Assembly: GCA_910578255.1 (NCBI GenBank)
Contig: CAJTQM010000004.1
Coordinates: 22,508 to 86,507 of the forward strand
Direction: 5' to 3'
DNA: 64,000 bases
DNA from: an uncultured Oscillospiraceae bacterium
Lineage (GTDB): Bacteria; Bacillota; Clostridia; Oscillospirales; Ruminococcaceae
Under the pieces are notes generated by a model. It saw nothing but the letters and a program-made list of their open reading frames with translations, ran no database searches and was not told the DNA's origin. Made by a program: the position numbers and the translations under genes. Each line of letters begins with the position of its first letter. The stretch's first letter is position 1. Positions 16,078-25,467 of this stretch are shown here, one piece after another.

Positions 16078-18111
16078 ATGGGAATGGTAGTAAGAACAAA
16101 CACAATGGCACTGAACGCATACCGTCAGCTGGGCATGAACAACAGCGCGGTATCTAAATCTCTGGAAAAACTGTCTTCCGGCTTCCGCATTAACCGCGCT
16201 GGCGACGACGCCGCTGGCCTGGCGATCAGCGAGAAGATGAAAGCGCAGATCAAAGGCTTGGAGACTGCTTCTGCCAACGCGCAGGACGGCATCAGCCTGA
16301 TCCAGACTGCTGAGGGGAACCTCAACGAAGTACACGATATGCTCAACCGTATGGTAGAGCTGGCAGGCAAATCCGCCAACGGCACCTACACCTCTCAGGA
16401 GCGTAAGGCGCTGCAGGATGAGGTTGACTCTCTGCTTTCCGAAATTGATCGTATCAGCCAGTCCGCTAACTTCAACGGCACCAAGCTGCTCAACGGCACT
16501 ATGGGTCTGAACAACGAGGGAATCGGCATCGGCGCTTCTAGCGAGTATGTTGCCGCTGGCGAGAAATCTATGACGGTTGACCCATTGCATGCCAGCGCTT
16601 CTGGCTCTGAAGTAAAACCGTCCTTCACCGTTGACTTTGCTGATTTCTCTGTAGCATATGATAAAGCAGGTGCGGCTGCGAAATCTGGTGCGGATGTTGG
16701 TCTGTCCATTGGCGGCCAGGCGGTTAAGATGTGGGATGGTGCCGACAGCTTTGATGCTACTCTCAAAAGCGAAGGTAATACTAATGATACTGCCCATACG
16801 ATTGACGGCGCGGCGCTGCAAACATTGCTGACTACTGCTGGCGCTGTCCAAATTGGTGACTATGTGTATAAAGCAGAAGCTGGTACTGGTGAAAATGCTG
16901 TAAAATTCACCTTCCTTGGCAAAGCAGAAGCAACACCTACCAACAATCCGACTGCTGACACGAAGGTTCCGGAAGATCTGGAAATCCCGAAAGGCAACCT
17001 CACTGTTTCGCTCACCAACGAATCTGGTGACAAGACCGAGACCAATCGTATTGACTGCCCGGTATACGACATTAAAGACCCCGCTGCCGGCGCAGATCCG
17101 GTTCGTGCAGGCGCGACCACAACTTTGAGCGCTGACATGATCAAGGCTGGCAACACCCTGACCATCGGCAAGACGGTTTTCACCTTCAAAGAAGGTAAAT
17201 TGCCTACTACTTTGGCTGATAACTCTGGCGCTAACCAGGATATTTATGTAGACAGCAGCCTGAGCGCTGACGAGCAGATGGAAATGGTAACCGCTCAGCT
17301 GTCCCATATGTCCGCGAAGATTGAAAAAGATGTGAACGGCACGAAGACGGAGTTCACCTTTAACATCGGTCGTAGCGCTGACGGCAAGAGCATTGAGATT
17401 GAGGAAAAAGTTCAGACCAATGCAGCTAACCTTGGTAAATTCACCGCAGATGAATTGAAAGCTGCGTTCAAAGTAAGCACCCAGGAAGCGATGGCCAGCA
17501 CCGAGATCACCTTTAAGGACAACGATAAGCTGGCCACCAAAGAGACCATTTTGGTTGACGGCAAAGAGATCGAGTTCGAAAAGGGCAAAGATACCGCTGA
17601 GACGATGGCAAACCTGCAGGCGAAGCTGGGTGATTATACTGTTACCGTTAACGGCAACAAGATGACCATCGCTGCAAAAACCTCTGCTGGTACTGCTCCG
17701 AAGATCGCTGGCGCTGGCCTGACCCTGCAAATTGGCGATACCGCTGACAGCTACAACAAGATGAATGTCAAGGTAGCTGACATGAGCACTAAGGGTCTGG
17801 GCATCAATGGTCTGTCCATCATGAACGAGGTTTCCGCCTCCGAAGCGATTGACACCATCAAGAATGCGATCAACGACGTTTCTACTGCTCGTGCAGGTAT
17901 GGGCGCTCTGCAGAACCGCTTAGAGCACACCATCAACAACTTGGATGTTGCGGTAGAGAATCTGAGCGCTGCAAACAGCCGTATCCGTGACACTGATATG
18001 GCCAAAGAGATGATGAACTACACCAAGATGAACGTACTGGTACAGTCCGCTCAGGCTATGTTGGCCCAGGCGAACCAGCAGCCTCAGTCCGTACTGCAGC
18101 TGCTCCAGTAA
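16078..18111 (+). CDS. fliC: Flagellin
   Basis: The filament subunit, exported by the flagellar apparatus. The N-terminal D0/D1 region is clear (LEKLSSGFRINRAGDDAAGL, then the AISEKMKAQIKGLETA stretch), as is the C-terminus (NLSAANSRIRDTDMAKEMMN through QANQQPQSVLQLLQ), which closely resembles Bacillus Hag where FliW and FliS bind. Residues from about 145 to 590 form a large variable outer domain, giving 677 residues against about 275-500 in many relatives. The segment NRMVELA corresponds to the TLR5-contact helix of enterobacterial flagellin and keeps its Arg and Leu. Strong AAGGAGG site 7 bases before ATG. Controlled by a sigma-28 type promoter and probably CsrA/FliW. Confidence 0.97.
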   Translation: MGMVVRTNTMALNAYRQLGMNNSAVSKSLEKLSSGFRINRAGDDAAGLAISEKMKAQIKGLETASANAQDGISLIQTAEGNLNEVHDMLNRMVELAGKSANGTYTSQERKALQDEVDSLLSEIDRISQSANFNGTKLLNGTMGLNNEGIGIGASSEYVAAGEKSMTVDPLHASASGSEVKPSFTVDFADFSVAYDKAGAAAKSGADVGLSIGGQAVKMWDGADSFDATLKSEGNTNDTAHTIDGAALQTLLTTAGAVQIGDYVYKAEAGTGENAVKFTFLGKAEATPTNNPTADTKVPEDLEIPKGNLTVSLTNESGDKTETNRIDCPVYDIKDPAAGADPVRAGATTTLSADMIKAGNTLTIGKTVFTFKEGKLPTTLADNSGANQDIYVDSSLSADEQMEMVTAQLSHMSAKIEKDVNGTKTEFTFNIGRSADGKSIEIEEKVQTNAANLGKFTADELKAAFKVSTQEAMASTEITFKDNDKLATKETILVDGKEIEFEKGKDTAETMANLQAKLGDYTVTVNGNKMTIAAKTSAGTAPKIAGAGLTLQIGDTADSYNKMNVKVADMSTKGLGINGLSIMNEVSASEAIDTIKNAINDVSTARAGMGALQNRLEHTINNLDVAVENLSAANSRIRDTDMAKEMMNYTKMNVLVQSAQAMLAQANQQPQSVLQLLQ

Positions 18112-18176
18112 GCATCCGGTTCAAATTCTCATCACGCTTTCGCCGTTTTGGCGGCAAATCACAAATGGTGAGAGAA

Positions 18177-18206
18177 GGGGGAAGCGAAAGCTTCCCTCTT
18201 TTTTTT
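18177..18206 (+). terminator. Strong terminator after flagellin
   Basis: GGGAAGC (18179-18185), a GAAA tetraloop, GCTTCCC (18190-18196), then TC and eight Ts. A smaller CGCC-GTTTT-GGCG hairpin precedes it near 18141-18153. Confidence 0.88.
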
Positions 18207-18225
18207 CGAAAGGGGGAGGTAGACC

Positions 18226-18774
18226 GTGGGGGTTGGAACGGTCCAAAACTATGTAAAAATGATGTCGATGCAGCAAAAATGGCAGCAGCGGCAGCAGGGG
18301 ATCGCCCTGGAACAGCAGACGGCCAATCTGCTGGAAAGCGCCGAAAAATCCGGATCGGACCAGGCGAACAGCGCCCGGCGGTCGGGCATCGCGGCAAAGC
18401 TGAAGGCAGGCAAGCGGCTTTCCCCCGGGGATTTGGCGTGGCTACAGCAGAACGATCCGGCGCTGTACATCCGGGCCAAGCAGATCGAGTTGGAGCGGTC
18501 GCAGCAAAAAAGCGCTTTGCAGCTGTGCAAAAGCCGGGAGCAGGCGGGGCAGGTGTACCGGCGGTTTTCCCAGTGGGCGGCCTGCGACGCGGTGACGGCG
18601 GTGCGCAAGGCTTCTACCGTGTCGGAACGGATGGAGATTTCGGAAAGCGGGCAGATGCGGCAGTCGGCGCTGCGCGAGGAGTACAGCCTGTTCAAGCGGA
18701 CCACAAAATGGAAGAAGCTTCCGGTCCGCAAGCCGGTGAAAAACCGGTTCGGGCGGTGGGGGCGGCTGGCGTAG
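18226..18774 (+). CDS. Unknown 182-residue basic protein downstream of flagellin
   Basis: I do not recognise a named family. The protein starts at GTG 18226 behind GGGGGAGG and is hydrophilic, Gln-rich at the start (QQKWQQRQQGIALEQQ) and strongly basic at the end (KWKKLPVRKPVKNRFGRWGR). The middle has RRSGIAAKLKAGKRLSPGDL then AWLQQNDPALYIRAKQIE; I have an impression of similar segments in proteins of other Clostridia, but cannot confirm it. No signal peptide or membrane helix. Its ribosome site begins just 6 bases after the T run of the flagellin terminator and no separate promoter is visible, so it probably gets a small share of flagellin transcription by readthrough. A terminator follows. 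Confidence 0.7.
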   Translation: MGVGTVQNYVKMMSMQQKWQQRQQGIALEQQTANLLESAEKSGSDQANSARRSGIAAKLKAGKRLSPGDLAWLQQNDPALYIRAKQIELERSQQKSALQLCKSREQAGQVYRRFSQWAACDAVTAVRKASTVSERMEISESGQMRQSALREEYSLFKRTTKWKKLPVRKPVKNRFGRWGRLA

Positions 18775-18788
18775 TCCGGCAAAAAGAG

Positions 18789-18828
18789 CGGCGAGACGGG
18801 GCCAGAGGGACCGTCCTGCCGTTTTTTT
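18789..18828 (+). terminator. Terminator after the 182-residue gene
   Basis: Arms 18789-18799 and 18811-18821 pair as CGGC/GCCG plus GACGG/CCGTC around a 2 x 2 internal loop, followed by seven Ts. Confidence 0.8.
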
Positions 18829-18861
18829 GCATAAATTTTAAAAAAATCCGCCAAAAAGGAC

Positions 18862-18888
18862 TAGTCTTTTCTAAAATCATGTCGATAA
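18862..18888 (+). promoter_or_regulatory. Sigma-28 type promoter of the chemoreceptor gene
   Basis: TAGTCTTT (18862-18869), 11 bases, GTCGATAA (18881-18888), seven of eight to the sigma-28 -10. The leader to the start at 19059 is about 165 bases and contains AAGGA-GGGA-TCCTT followed by a T run near 19000-19021. Confidence 0.7.
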
Positions 18889-19058
18889 AGATTTATGATG
18901 GGAGTTTGAATGAGGTAGACTGTAGAGAATTGCTCTTGCTCATTTCGAGGTTCCCTTGGATTACAACTGTAGATTTTCTCATTCCTTTATTTTTGGTAAA
19001 AGGAGGGATCCTTGTTTTTTTGCAACCATAATTTGAAAAAATGAGAGGAGCCAAATCT

Positions 19059-20810
19059 ATGCTTAAGAACATGAAAATAAAGATGAGCCTACTTTTGGGT
19101 TTCGGTATCACGCTGGTGCTTTCGGTGGCCATCGTTGTTGTTACGCTGTTTATGATGAGCGGACAGAAAACCAACTTCAGCAATGCAATTAGCCAAGAGG
19201 GACGCGCTACTTCTATCGTTTTAGAGTGCCGATTAAATGTACGCAATTCCATGGTCAACGGCTATGAGATGCTGGTGCGCCAAAACGCTTCGGTGACTCG
19301 GGAGAAGGAAGCTGCCATCAACAGCTATCTGGATGGCGTCGACAGCCTGCTTTCCGAGCTGCGCACGATTTACCCGCTGCGCGACAACCGGGTGGAGGAG
19401 TACGCGCAGCATATCAGCAAATGGCGCAGCCTGATGTCGCAGCTGGTCGGCGAGGTTGAGGCTGGCGATACAAACGGTGCAGTTGCGCTGCTGACCGGAG
19501 ACATCGCCGATACGCTGAGCGCCATGACCGATCTCACCGCGGGCATCAGCAATGACTTGAGCGCGGCGGAGAGCGAGGTCGTTTCCAAGGCAGAGCGGGA
19601 TAGCCAGATTACTATTCTTGTGATCGCAGCGGTTTTGGTGATTGCCGTTATCTTCGTATTGATGCTTTCGACCAAAATCATCAAGAATATTACGATTCCT
19701 ACCGAGGAGGTCCACAATGCGCTGGTTGGCTACAGCGAGGGCAATCTGACGGTTCCAGTAAACTTCGAAAGCACCAACGAACTGGGCGAAATGTGCGAAG
19801 CGTTGCGCAAGAGCCAGCGGATTTTGGGTGGCGTCATCGAGGACGAGGCCTATCTGTTGGAGAAAATGGCCAACGGCGATTTCAATGTCAAGAGCAAGGA
19901 TACTTCTTTGTATGTAGGTGCGCTCAGTTCTGTACTTGAGTCTTTGAGAGGACTGAAAAAGAATCTCAGCGGCACTTTGATGCAGATCCATCAGGCGGCG
20001 GAGCAGGTTTCCGCCGGATCCGATCAGGTTTCTGCCGGCGCGCAAGCGCTTTCTCAGGGCGCTACCGAGCAGGCGTCTTCTGTCCAGGAGTTGGCTGCCA
20101 CGATTACCAAAATTTCTGAGCAGATCGCTTCTAACGCAGAGAGCGCGCAGAAAACCAGCAAGATGGCCAACGAGGTCGGCGAAGAGATTACTCGCAGCAA
20201 TGAGCAGATGAAGGCGATGAACGCGGCCATGAGCGAGATCACCGCTAAGTCTCAGGAAATCGGGAAGATTATCAAAACGATTGAGGATATTGCGTTCCAG
20301 ACCAATATTCTTGCGCTGAACGCTGCGGTTGAGGCAGCTCGCGCAGGTGCTGCCGGTAAGGGCTTTGCGGTTGTGGCCAACGAGGTTCGTAGTCTGGCCA
20401 GCAAATCTGCGGATGCTTCGAAGAATACGGCTGCTTTAATTGAGAATTCTCTGCAAGCTGTTGAGAACGGCGACCGGATTGCTACCGAGACGGCGCAGGC
20501 TTTGGAAAAGGTTGTAGAGGGTGCAGCGGAGATCACGTCGGTTATCGACCAGATCGCTTCCGCTTCTCAGCAGCAGGCTGACGCGGTGGTACAGATCACC
20601 GAAGGTATGGATCAGATTTCCAGCGTTATTCAGACCAACTCGGCTACTTCTGAGGAGTCTGCGGCTGCCAGTGAGGAATTGTCCGGTCAGGCAAATATGC
20701 TGAAGGAGTTGGTAGGCGGCTTTAAGTTGGAGGATGGCGGCGATACCTCTATGTCGGATTCGCTTTCTTACCAGGTCGTTCCGGATTCCTTTGGGAGTGA
20801 CAAATATTAA
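19059..20810 (+). CDS. Methyl-accepting chemotaxis protein
   Basis: A membrane chemoreceptor of 583 residues. TM1 is at about residues 8-30, an extracellular four-helix-bundle-type sensor extends to about 180, TM2 is near 184-204, and HAMP follows to about 258. The signalling domain covers about 300-560, with the conserved tip [20 protein letters not shown] and [15 protein letters not shown]. The start at ATG 19059 ([14 protein letters not shown]) uses AGAGGAG; ATG 19041 precedes that site. There is no C-terminal CheR/CheB pentapeptide, and the tail ends PDSFGSDKY. The ligand cannot be told. The sigma-28 type promoter places it with the late motility genes. Confidence 0.96.
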   Translation: MLKNMKIKMSLLLGFGITLVLSVAIVVVTLFMMSGQKTNFSNAISQEGRATSIVLECRLNVRNSMVNGYEMLVRQNASVTREKEAAINSYLDGVDSLLSELRTIYPLRDNRVEEYAQHISKWRSLMSQLVGEVEAGDTNGAVALLTGDIADTLSAMTDLTAGISNDLSAAESEVVSKAERDSQITILVIAAVLVIAVIFVLMLSTKIIKNITIPTEEVHNALVGYSEGNLTVPVNFESTNELGEMCEALRKSQRILGGVIEDEAYLLEKMANGDFNVKSKDTSLYVGALSSVLESLRGLKKNLSGTLMQIHQAAEQVSAGSDQVSAGAQALSQGATEQASSVQELAATITKISEQIASNAESAQKTSKMANEVGEEITRSNEQMKAMNAAMSEITAKSQEIGKIIKTIEDIAFQTNILALNAAVEAARAGAAGKGFAVVANEVRSLASKSADASKNTAALIENSLQAVENGDRIATETAQALEKVVEGAAEITSVIDQIASASQQQADAVVQITEGMDQISSVIQTNSATSEESAAASEELSGQANMLKELVGGFKLEDGGDTSMSDSLSYQVVPDSFGSDKY

Positions 20811-20847
20811 GTTCGCGCCGATTGTTTTACATAGAAAGGTGTGATAC

Positions 20848-21036
20848 GTGATGGATGTTTTGGCTGCAGGAGCGTTAAGCATTGCCATGCATCAGACACA
20901 ATTGGAGCAATATGCAAATATTGCTGTCATGAAAAAAGCAATGAATCTCCAAGAGTCGCAGGCAGCTGCCTTAATTGAGGATTTGCAGCAGTCGGTTCCA
21001 TTCCCGGGAGATCACCAGTTGGATGTTTTAGCTTAA
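20848..21036 (+). CDS. YjfB family putative motility protein
   Basis: A 62-residue protein of the YjfB motility family: ALSIAMHQTQLEQYANIAVM followed by KKAMNLQESQAAALIEDLQQ and a short C-terminal tail ending LDVLA. In Bacillus yjfB is controlled by the flagellar sigma factor; its molecular function is not known. GTG 20848 is immediately followed by ATG 20851, and either may be used behind AGAAAGG. It lies 37 bp after the chemoreceptor gene and is probably co-transcribed with it. A GCCGATTG at 20817 resembles a sigma-28 -10 but lacks a matching -35. Confidence 0.85.
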   Translation: MMDVLAAGALSIAMHQTQLEQYANIAVMKKAMNLQESQAAALIEDLQQSVPFPGDHQLDVLA

Positions 21037-21041
21037 GGATC

Positions 21042-21090
21042 AAGGCATTGGTGAGTGCCCATGAACTGGACACTATCCAATGCCTTTTTT
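21042..21090 (+). terminator. Terminator after the YjfB-family gene
   Basis: A 10-bp stem (21042-21051 with 21077-21086) and an inner AGTG/CACT pairing are followed by a run of Ts. Confidence 0.85.
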
Positions 21091-21164
21091 CATCAAGCCT
21101 TAATACGGTTTTCTTTTCTTTCCGGCCTGCTTGCCGAAAATTTAAAATGATACGTGGTTTTTGC

Positions 21165-21193
21165 TTGCATATTAACCGATCAATTGTTATGAT
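21165..21193 (+). promoter_or_regulatory. Sigma-A type promoter of cheV
   Basis: TTGCAT (21165-21170), 17 bases, TATGAT (21188-21193). The predicted start of transcription near 21200 supports GTG 21224 as the translation start. Confidence 0.7.
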
Positions 21194-21223
21194 AAGGTAG
21201 AAGTGGAATGGGAGGGCTGTACT

Positions 21224-22141
21224 GTGCAACAGGAAAAAAACACGGAAATTTTGCTGGAAACGGGCACAAATGAATTTGAAGTAATGGAGTTTATGATCGC
21301 CGGTCAGAATTATGGAATCAATGTGGCAAAGGTTCGGGAGATCATGATGGTTTGCCCTGTAAAGCCTATGCAAAAAGCGCAAAAGGATATCGAGGGTATT
21401 TTTAAGTCCAGAGATATGATTGTAACGGTCATTGATTTGGCAAGTTATTTGGGGCTTACGCCTTCAGAAGATCCGGAACGGGATATTTTCATTGTCACCA
21501 ATTTTAACAACAATGATTTTGCGTTCCATGTCCATAAAGTGGTCGGAATCGAGCGTATTTCCTGGAAGCAGATCAATAAACCGGACAAAATCATTTACGG
21601 CGGTGAAGAGGGCGTAGCCACTGGCATTGCCGACATAAACGGCCATCTGATCACCATATTGGATTTTGAAAAAATTGTTTCGGAGATCAGCCCCGAACTG
21701 GGTATTCAATATGAAGATCTGGAGAAACTCGGCCCCCGTGAACGCAGTGATAAGCCGGTGCTATTGGCAGAGGACTCGATGCTTTTGTCGAAAATGATTG
21801 TAGAATCTCTGTCGCGGGCCGGTTATGTCAATCTGACCAAAACCGACAATGGCCAGGAGGCTTGGAATTTTTTACAGGAGGCCAAAGAATCTGGAGATCC
21901 GATCCGCGACCACGTTTGCTGTGTTGTCACGGATATTGAAATGCCTTTAATGGACGGCCACCGTTTATGTAAACTGATTAAAGAGGATCCGGTTTTGAAG
22001 GAACTTCCTGTCATTCTGTTCTCTTCTCTGATTAACGATGAGATTCGTCGTAAAGGAGAATCGGTGGGAGCAGATGCTCAGATTACAAAACCGGAAATTG
22101 CCAATTTGGTTACATTGATTGACAAGCTGATTTTAAAATAG
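21224..22141 (+). CDS. cheV: Chemotaxis coupling protein CheV (CheW-REC)
   Basis: CheV couples receptors to CheA and can be phosphorylated for adaptation. The first 165 residues form a CheW domain (MEFMIAGQNYGINVAKVREI; DIEGIFKSRDMIVTVIDLAS). A receiver domain follows from about 178 to 300, with the acidic LAEDSMLLSK, the phosphoryl Asp237 (VVTDIEMPLMDG) and the Lys in ITKPE. The 305-residue length is normal. GTG 21224 has a GGGAGGG site 7 bases ahead. It stands alone between terminators with its own promoter; no cheA or cheW is in the window. Confidence 0.95.
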   Translation: MQQEKNTEILLETGTNEFEVMEFMIAGQNYGINVAKVREIMMVCPVKPMQKAQKDIEGIFKSRDMIVTVIDLASYLGLTPSEDPERDIFIVTNFNNNDFAFHVHKVVGIERISWKQINKPDKIIYGGEEGVATGIADINGHLITILDFEKIVSEISPELGIQYEDLEKLGPRERSDKPVLLAEDSMLLSKMIVESLSRAGYVNLTKTDNGQEAWNFLQEAKESGDPIRDHVCCVVTDIEMPLMDGHRLCKLIKEDPVLKELPVILFSSLINDEIRRKGESVGADAQITKPEIANLVTLIDKLILK

Positions 22142-22171
22142 CTGTTTAAAATCGCTTGCAGAAACAACAGA

Positions 22172-22217
22172 AAATAAGGGAAGAGACCATCACAATGGTT
22201 TTCTTCCCTTATTTTTC
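22172..22217. terminator. Bidirectional terminator after cheV
   Basis: AATAAGGGAAGA pairs with TCTTCCCTTATT around an inner ACCA/TGGT stem; T runs are present on both strands. Confidence 0.8.
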
Positions 22218-22382
22218 TAAAAAATTCCGAAAAAATCCACAATTTTTGCAAGAATATGGTGGGAACCATTCTTCTTTTTTCCGGTGATTTCGCATTTGGC
22301 TGTTGCATAGTTTTATGTTAGGAAGAATGTGGCAAAGTTTTGGAGATTTTCTGAAAAATCATAATAAAATTGGAGTTTATGG

Positions 22383-22411
22383 TTTACAAGAGGTCATTTA
22401 TTCGCTATAAT
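22383..22411 (+). promoter_or_regulatory. Sigma-A promoter of the main fla/che operon
   Basis: TTTACA (22383-22388), exactly 17 bases, TATAAT (22406-22411). It precedes fliE by about 95 bases and is the only strong promoter seen before about 23 kb of closely packed genes. The rest of 22218-22382 is AT-rich with no feature I can name. Confidence 0.82.
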
Positions 22412-22506
22412 GTAGGAGACAATGTATGTAGTCAAAACCTATTTTGTGTTCGTTGTAAATCTCTAAGAATCTTCATATTTCATGATCAGTTTTGGAGGAC
22501 AAAAAC

Positions 22507-22809
22507 ATGTATTTAGTTCCTTTAAGCAGTTTAACGCCTATTACCAGTATTCAGGATGTACCGGAAAACACGACGTCTGAGGCGGGAAGCGGTTCGTTCA
22601 AAAGCATTATGAAGGACGCTTTGAATACCTTACAGGAAAGCCAGAAGGCTGCGGCGGAGGATTCTTATAATCTGGCCATGGGCGATATTTCCAGTCTTCA
22701 TTCCCTGATGATTAATTCCGCGATGGAAGCCACGGCAGTGGAAACGGTTGTACAGCTTACCTCCCGTGCGGTAAGTACTTATAAAGAGATTATGCAAATG
22801 CAGATCTAG
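22507..22809 (+). CDS. fliE: Flagellar hook-basal body complex protein FliE
   Basis: FliE joins the MS ring to the rod. The 100-residue product has the family features SFKSIMKDALNTLQESQKAA, then a stretch ending DISSLHSLMINSAMEATAVE and the C-terminal TSRAVSTYKEIMQMQI. ATG 22507 follows TTTTGGAGG with an 8-base spacer. It opens the long operon, separate from flgB-flgC with which it is usually grouped. Confidence 0.93.
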   Translation: MYLVPLSSLTPITSIQDVPENTTSEAGSGSFKSIMKDALNTLQESQKAAAEDSYNLAMGDISSLHSLMINSAMEATAVETVVQLTSRAVSTYKEIMQMQI

Positions 22810-22862
22810 ACCGAAAAATAAGAAGGAAAAAAATCAGTACTTAATGGGTTGGTAAAAAGTCT

Positions 22863-24461
22863 ATGAAAATCAACTTTAAGGAAATTTTAGAACATATCAA
22901 AGAATTCTGGAAAAAGTTGTCCGAAAAAAGCAAAAAATTGTTTTTTATCATCAGCGGGACTGTACTGGCCATCATTGTTTTGGTATCGCTTTTTTCATGG
23001 TACGCCAAATCCCAATACCGGGTTATTTTTCCCGGCATGAGCGATGAGGAGAAGGCGCAGGTCTATGCGACCTTGCAGGAAATGAACGTAAAGGCCAAGG
23101 TCGATTTAAGCGGACAGGTCCTGGTCCCACAGAGCGAGTGGGATGACCTGGTTTTCCAGCTGAACGCTGCGGGATATCCGAAAACAACGCTGAGTTACGA
23201 CACTTTTACCAGTTCCACCGGCTTTACCTCTACAGAGTTTGAAAAGCGGACGGCGCTTCTTTATCAGGCGCAGGACCGTATGCAGCAGACACTGCTGCGG
23301 CAGGAGGGAATTGCTGAGGCCACGGTAACCTTTACCGTTCCTGAAACAAGCAACTATATCTGGGACCAGTCCCAACAAAAGGAGAGCACTGCCGGCGTTA
23401 CGGTGCTGATGAAGGCCGGCTACGAGTTGAATCCGGAGAGGGTTTCCGCCATCAAGCATTTGGCGTCAACCTCGGTTCCAAACCTGAGCGCAGACAATGT
23501 GGTGGTAGTGGACGCGGCTACCGGGGTCGAAATGGTTGGGTTGGAGGATCCGGCAAGTTCCGGCTATTACAGCGTTCAGCGGATGGATTTTGAACGACAG
23601 GTCAGCAAACAGATTGAGGATAAAATAAAGCGGCTTCTCTCCAGCAGATATGGCGCTGACGGTGTTACCGCTGTTGCAACCGTTGCGATTGATTATTCCA
23701 AAATGGTTTCGGAGACCAAAGAATACATCGATCAGAACAACAGCGGCAGCGGGGTCAGAAATTATTTGGAAGAGGATTATTCGCTCAACGGAAACGTACC
23801 GGTAGAAGGCATTGTGGGCGAGGAGAACAATACGGACGCGCCGCCGATTTATCCCAACGACGATGGAACCGGGGACGGCTCCGCCACCAACTATCATCGG
23901 GAAATCAAGTACGATGTGGGATATGTGCTGACCCAAATTGAGAAGGGCGAACCGATTTTGCAAAAGGCGTCGGTGGCTGTCATCGTAGACGATCCTGCGT
24001 TTGACGCGGAGGTTGAAGAGATGCTGGTCGGACTGATCTCGAAGGCGGTAAACATCACGTCTGATAATATCCGGGTGACCAATCTGAACTTCAGCCAGCC
24101 AGGAGAAGAGCCGGTTCCCAACGGATGGATTTTTGGTCAGCGGACGTGGCTCTTGATCGGCCTAGGGTGCCTTATCCTGTTCCTGATTTTGGTACTGATC
24201 TTTGTACTGCTGTTTCGCCGGGCGAAAAAACGCCGTGACCGGGAGGAAGAGGAAGCGCTTTTGCAGGAAGAGGAAGAGCGGCAGCGGCAGCTTAATCTTG
24301 AAAAAGAAATTGAAGATCATAAACGGCAGCTTCAGAATGAGGCAATGGCAACAGCGCAGACAAAAGAAAACGCCATTACAGAAGAGGTTCGGAATTTTGC
24401 GAAGGAGAATCCCGAAATTGCTGCGGCCTTGCTTCGCTCTATGATGCGGGAGGAGGGGTAA
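22863..24461 (+). CDS. fliF: Flagellar MS-ring protein FliF
   Basis: FliF forms the membrane ring at the base of the flagellum. The 532-residue protein has an N-terminal membrane helix (about 23-42), the ring-building motif region (VIFPGMSDEEKAQVYATLQE; TTLSYDTFTSSTGFTSTEFE), and a second membrane helix near 425-447 followed by a charged cytoplasmic tail that binds FliG. The ribosome site is poor and ATG 22863 comes 53 bases after fliE, so initiation may depend on RNA folding or coupling. The tail is rich in Glu and Arg (REEEEALLQEEEERQRQ). Confidence 0.96.
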   Translation: MKINFKEILEHIKEFWKKLSEKSKKLFFIISGTVLAIIVLVSLFSWYAKSQYRVIFPGMSDEEKAQVYATLQEMNVKAKVDLSGQVLVPQSEWDDLVFQLNAAGYPKTTLSYDTFTSSTGFTSTEFEKRTALLYQAQDRMQQTLLRQEGIAEATVTFTVPETSNYIWDQSQQKESTAGVTVLMKAGYELNPERVSAIKHLASTSVPNLSADNVVVVDAATGVEMVGLEDPASSGYYSVQRMDFERQVSKQIEDKIKRLLSSRYGADGVTAVATVAIDYSKMVSETKEYIDQNNSGSGVRNYLEEDYSLNGNVPVEGIVGEENNTDAPPIYPNDDGTGDGSATNYHREIKYDVGYVLTQIEKGEPILQKASVAVIVDDPAFDAEVEEMLVGLISKAVNITSDNIRVTNLNFSQPGEEPVPNGWIFGQRTWLLIGLGCLILFLILVLIFVLLFRRAKKRRDREEEEALLQEEEERQRQLNLEKEIEDHKRQLQNEAMATAQTKENAITEEVRNFAKENPEIAAALLRSMMREEG

Positions 24462-24462
24462 T

Positions 24463-25467
24463 ATGGCACAGCAGAAGCTTTCCTCTATCCAAAGGGCTGC
24501 GACGGTTATTGTCGCGTTGGGCGCCGATTGCGCCTCCGGCGTTTACAAGTATTTAAAGGAGGACGAGGTCGAGCAGCTTTCTTTGGAAATCGCCAAGCTG
24601 GACCGGTTGGCTCCTGAGGATATGCAGGGCACCATTGAGGATTTCTATGGCCTTTGCGTAACCCAAAAAGTGATCAACGAAGGCGGCGTGATCTACGCGC
24701 GGGACGTGCTGGAGCGGGCTTTTGGCTCGCAGCTTGCCTCCTCTTACATGGAACGCCTTTCCCAGTCTTTACATACCAAGGCCTTTGAATTTGTCAGAAA
24801 AGCCGACTACAAAAACTTACAGATGATGCTGCAAAACGAGCATCCGCAGACGATTGCGCTGGTGTTATCCTATGCAAAGTCTGAGCAGGCGGCGCAGATT
24901 ATTGCGGAACTGCCCCGGAATACCCAGCTGGATGTAATCGAGCGTATTGCGGGGCTTGACCGCGTTTCGCCGGAGATGATCAGCATTGTGGAAAAAACGC
25001 TGGAGAAGCGCTTCTCCAACATCGCTTCTACCGATCAGGTGGAGGTGGGCGGCATCCCCTACATCGCGGAGATCATGAACCGCGTGGACCGCTCTACCGA
25101 GAAATATATTTTCGACGCCCTCGACGAGAAAGACGCCGCCTTGTCGGATGAGATCCATAAGCTGATGTTTGTCTTCGAGGATATCATCAACCTCGACAGC
25201 ATGGCGATTCAGCGCTTTATCCGCGAGGTGGATACCAAGGATCTGGCGGTTGCATTAAAGGCCGCAAACGAAGAGGTCAAACAGGTCATCCTCAAAAACA
25301 TGTCTACCAGAATGCGGGATACCATCGAGCAGGATATCAAATATCTGCAAAATATCCGTATGCGCGATGTGGAAGAGGCACAGCAGAAAATTGTGGATAT
25401 TATCCGTCAGTTGGAGTCTGCTGGTGAGATCGTAGTTGCAAGAGGAGGGGATGATGTCCTTGTCTAA
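24463..25467 (+). CDS. fliG: Flagellar motor switch protein FliG
   Basis: FliG forms the rotor face that contacts MotA. The 334-residue product contains the middle-domain EHPQTIALVLSYAKSEQAAQ (EHPQ motif) and the C-terminal torque helix FVFEDIINLDSMAIQRFIRE, with conserved charged residues. It starts one base after the fliF stop behind GGAGGAGGGG. The 3' end overlaps fliH. Confidence 0.97.
   Translation: MAQQKLSSIQRAATVIVALGADCASGVYKYLKEDEVEQLSLEIAKLDRLAPEDMQGTIEDFYGLCVTQKVINEGGVIYARDVLERAFGSQLASSYMERLSQSLHTKAFEFVRKADYKNLQMMLQNEHPQTIALVLSYAKSEQAAQIIAELPRNTQLDVIERIAGLDRVSPEMISIVEKTLEKRFSNIASTDQVEVGGIPYIAEIMNRVDRSTEKYIFDALDEKDAALSDEIHKLMFVFEDIINLDSMAIQRFIREVDTKDLAVALKAANEEVKQVILKNMSTRMRDTIEQDIKYLQNIRMRDVEEAQQKIVDIIRQLESAGEIVVARGGDDVLV

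Noticed and set aside
16060-17730. Long open frame (556 codons) antisense to flagellin
   Set aside because: It has no ribosome site or family resemblance and is explained by the strong codon bias of the flagellin gene on the other strand.
18880-19031. Short frame starting ATGTCGATAAAG before the chemoreceptor
   Set aside because: Its start lies inside the sigma-28 -10 element, so it would not be on the transcript.
20817-20824. Sigma-28 promoter directly before the YjfB-family gene
   Set aside because: GCCGATTG resembles the -10, but the octamer 11 bases upstream does not fit the -35.
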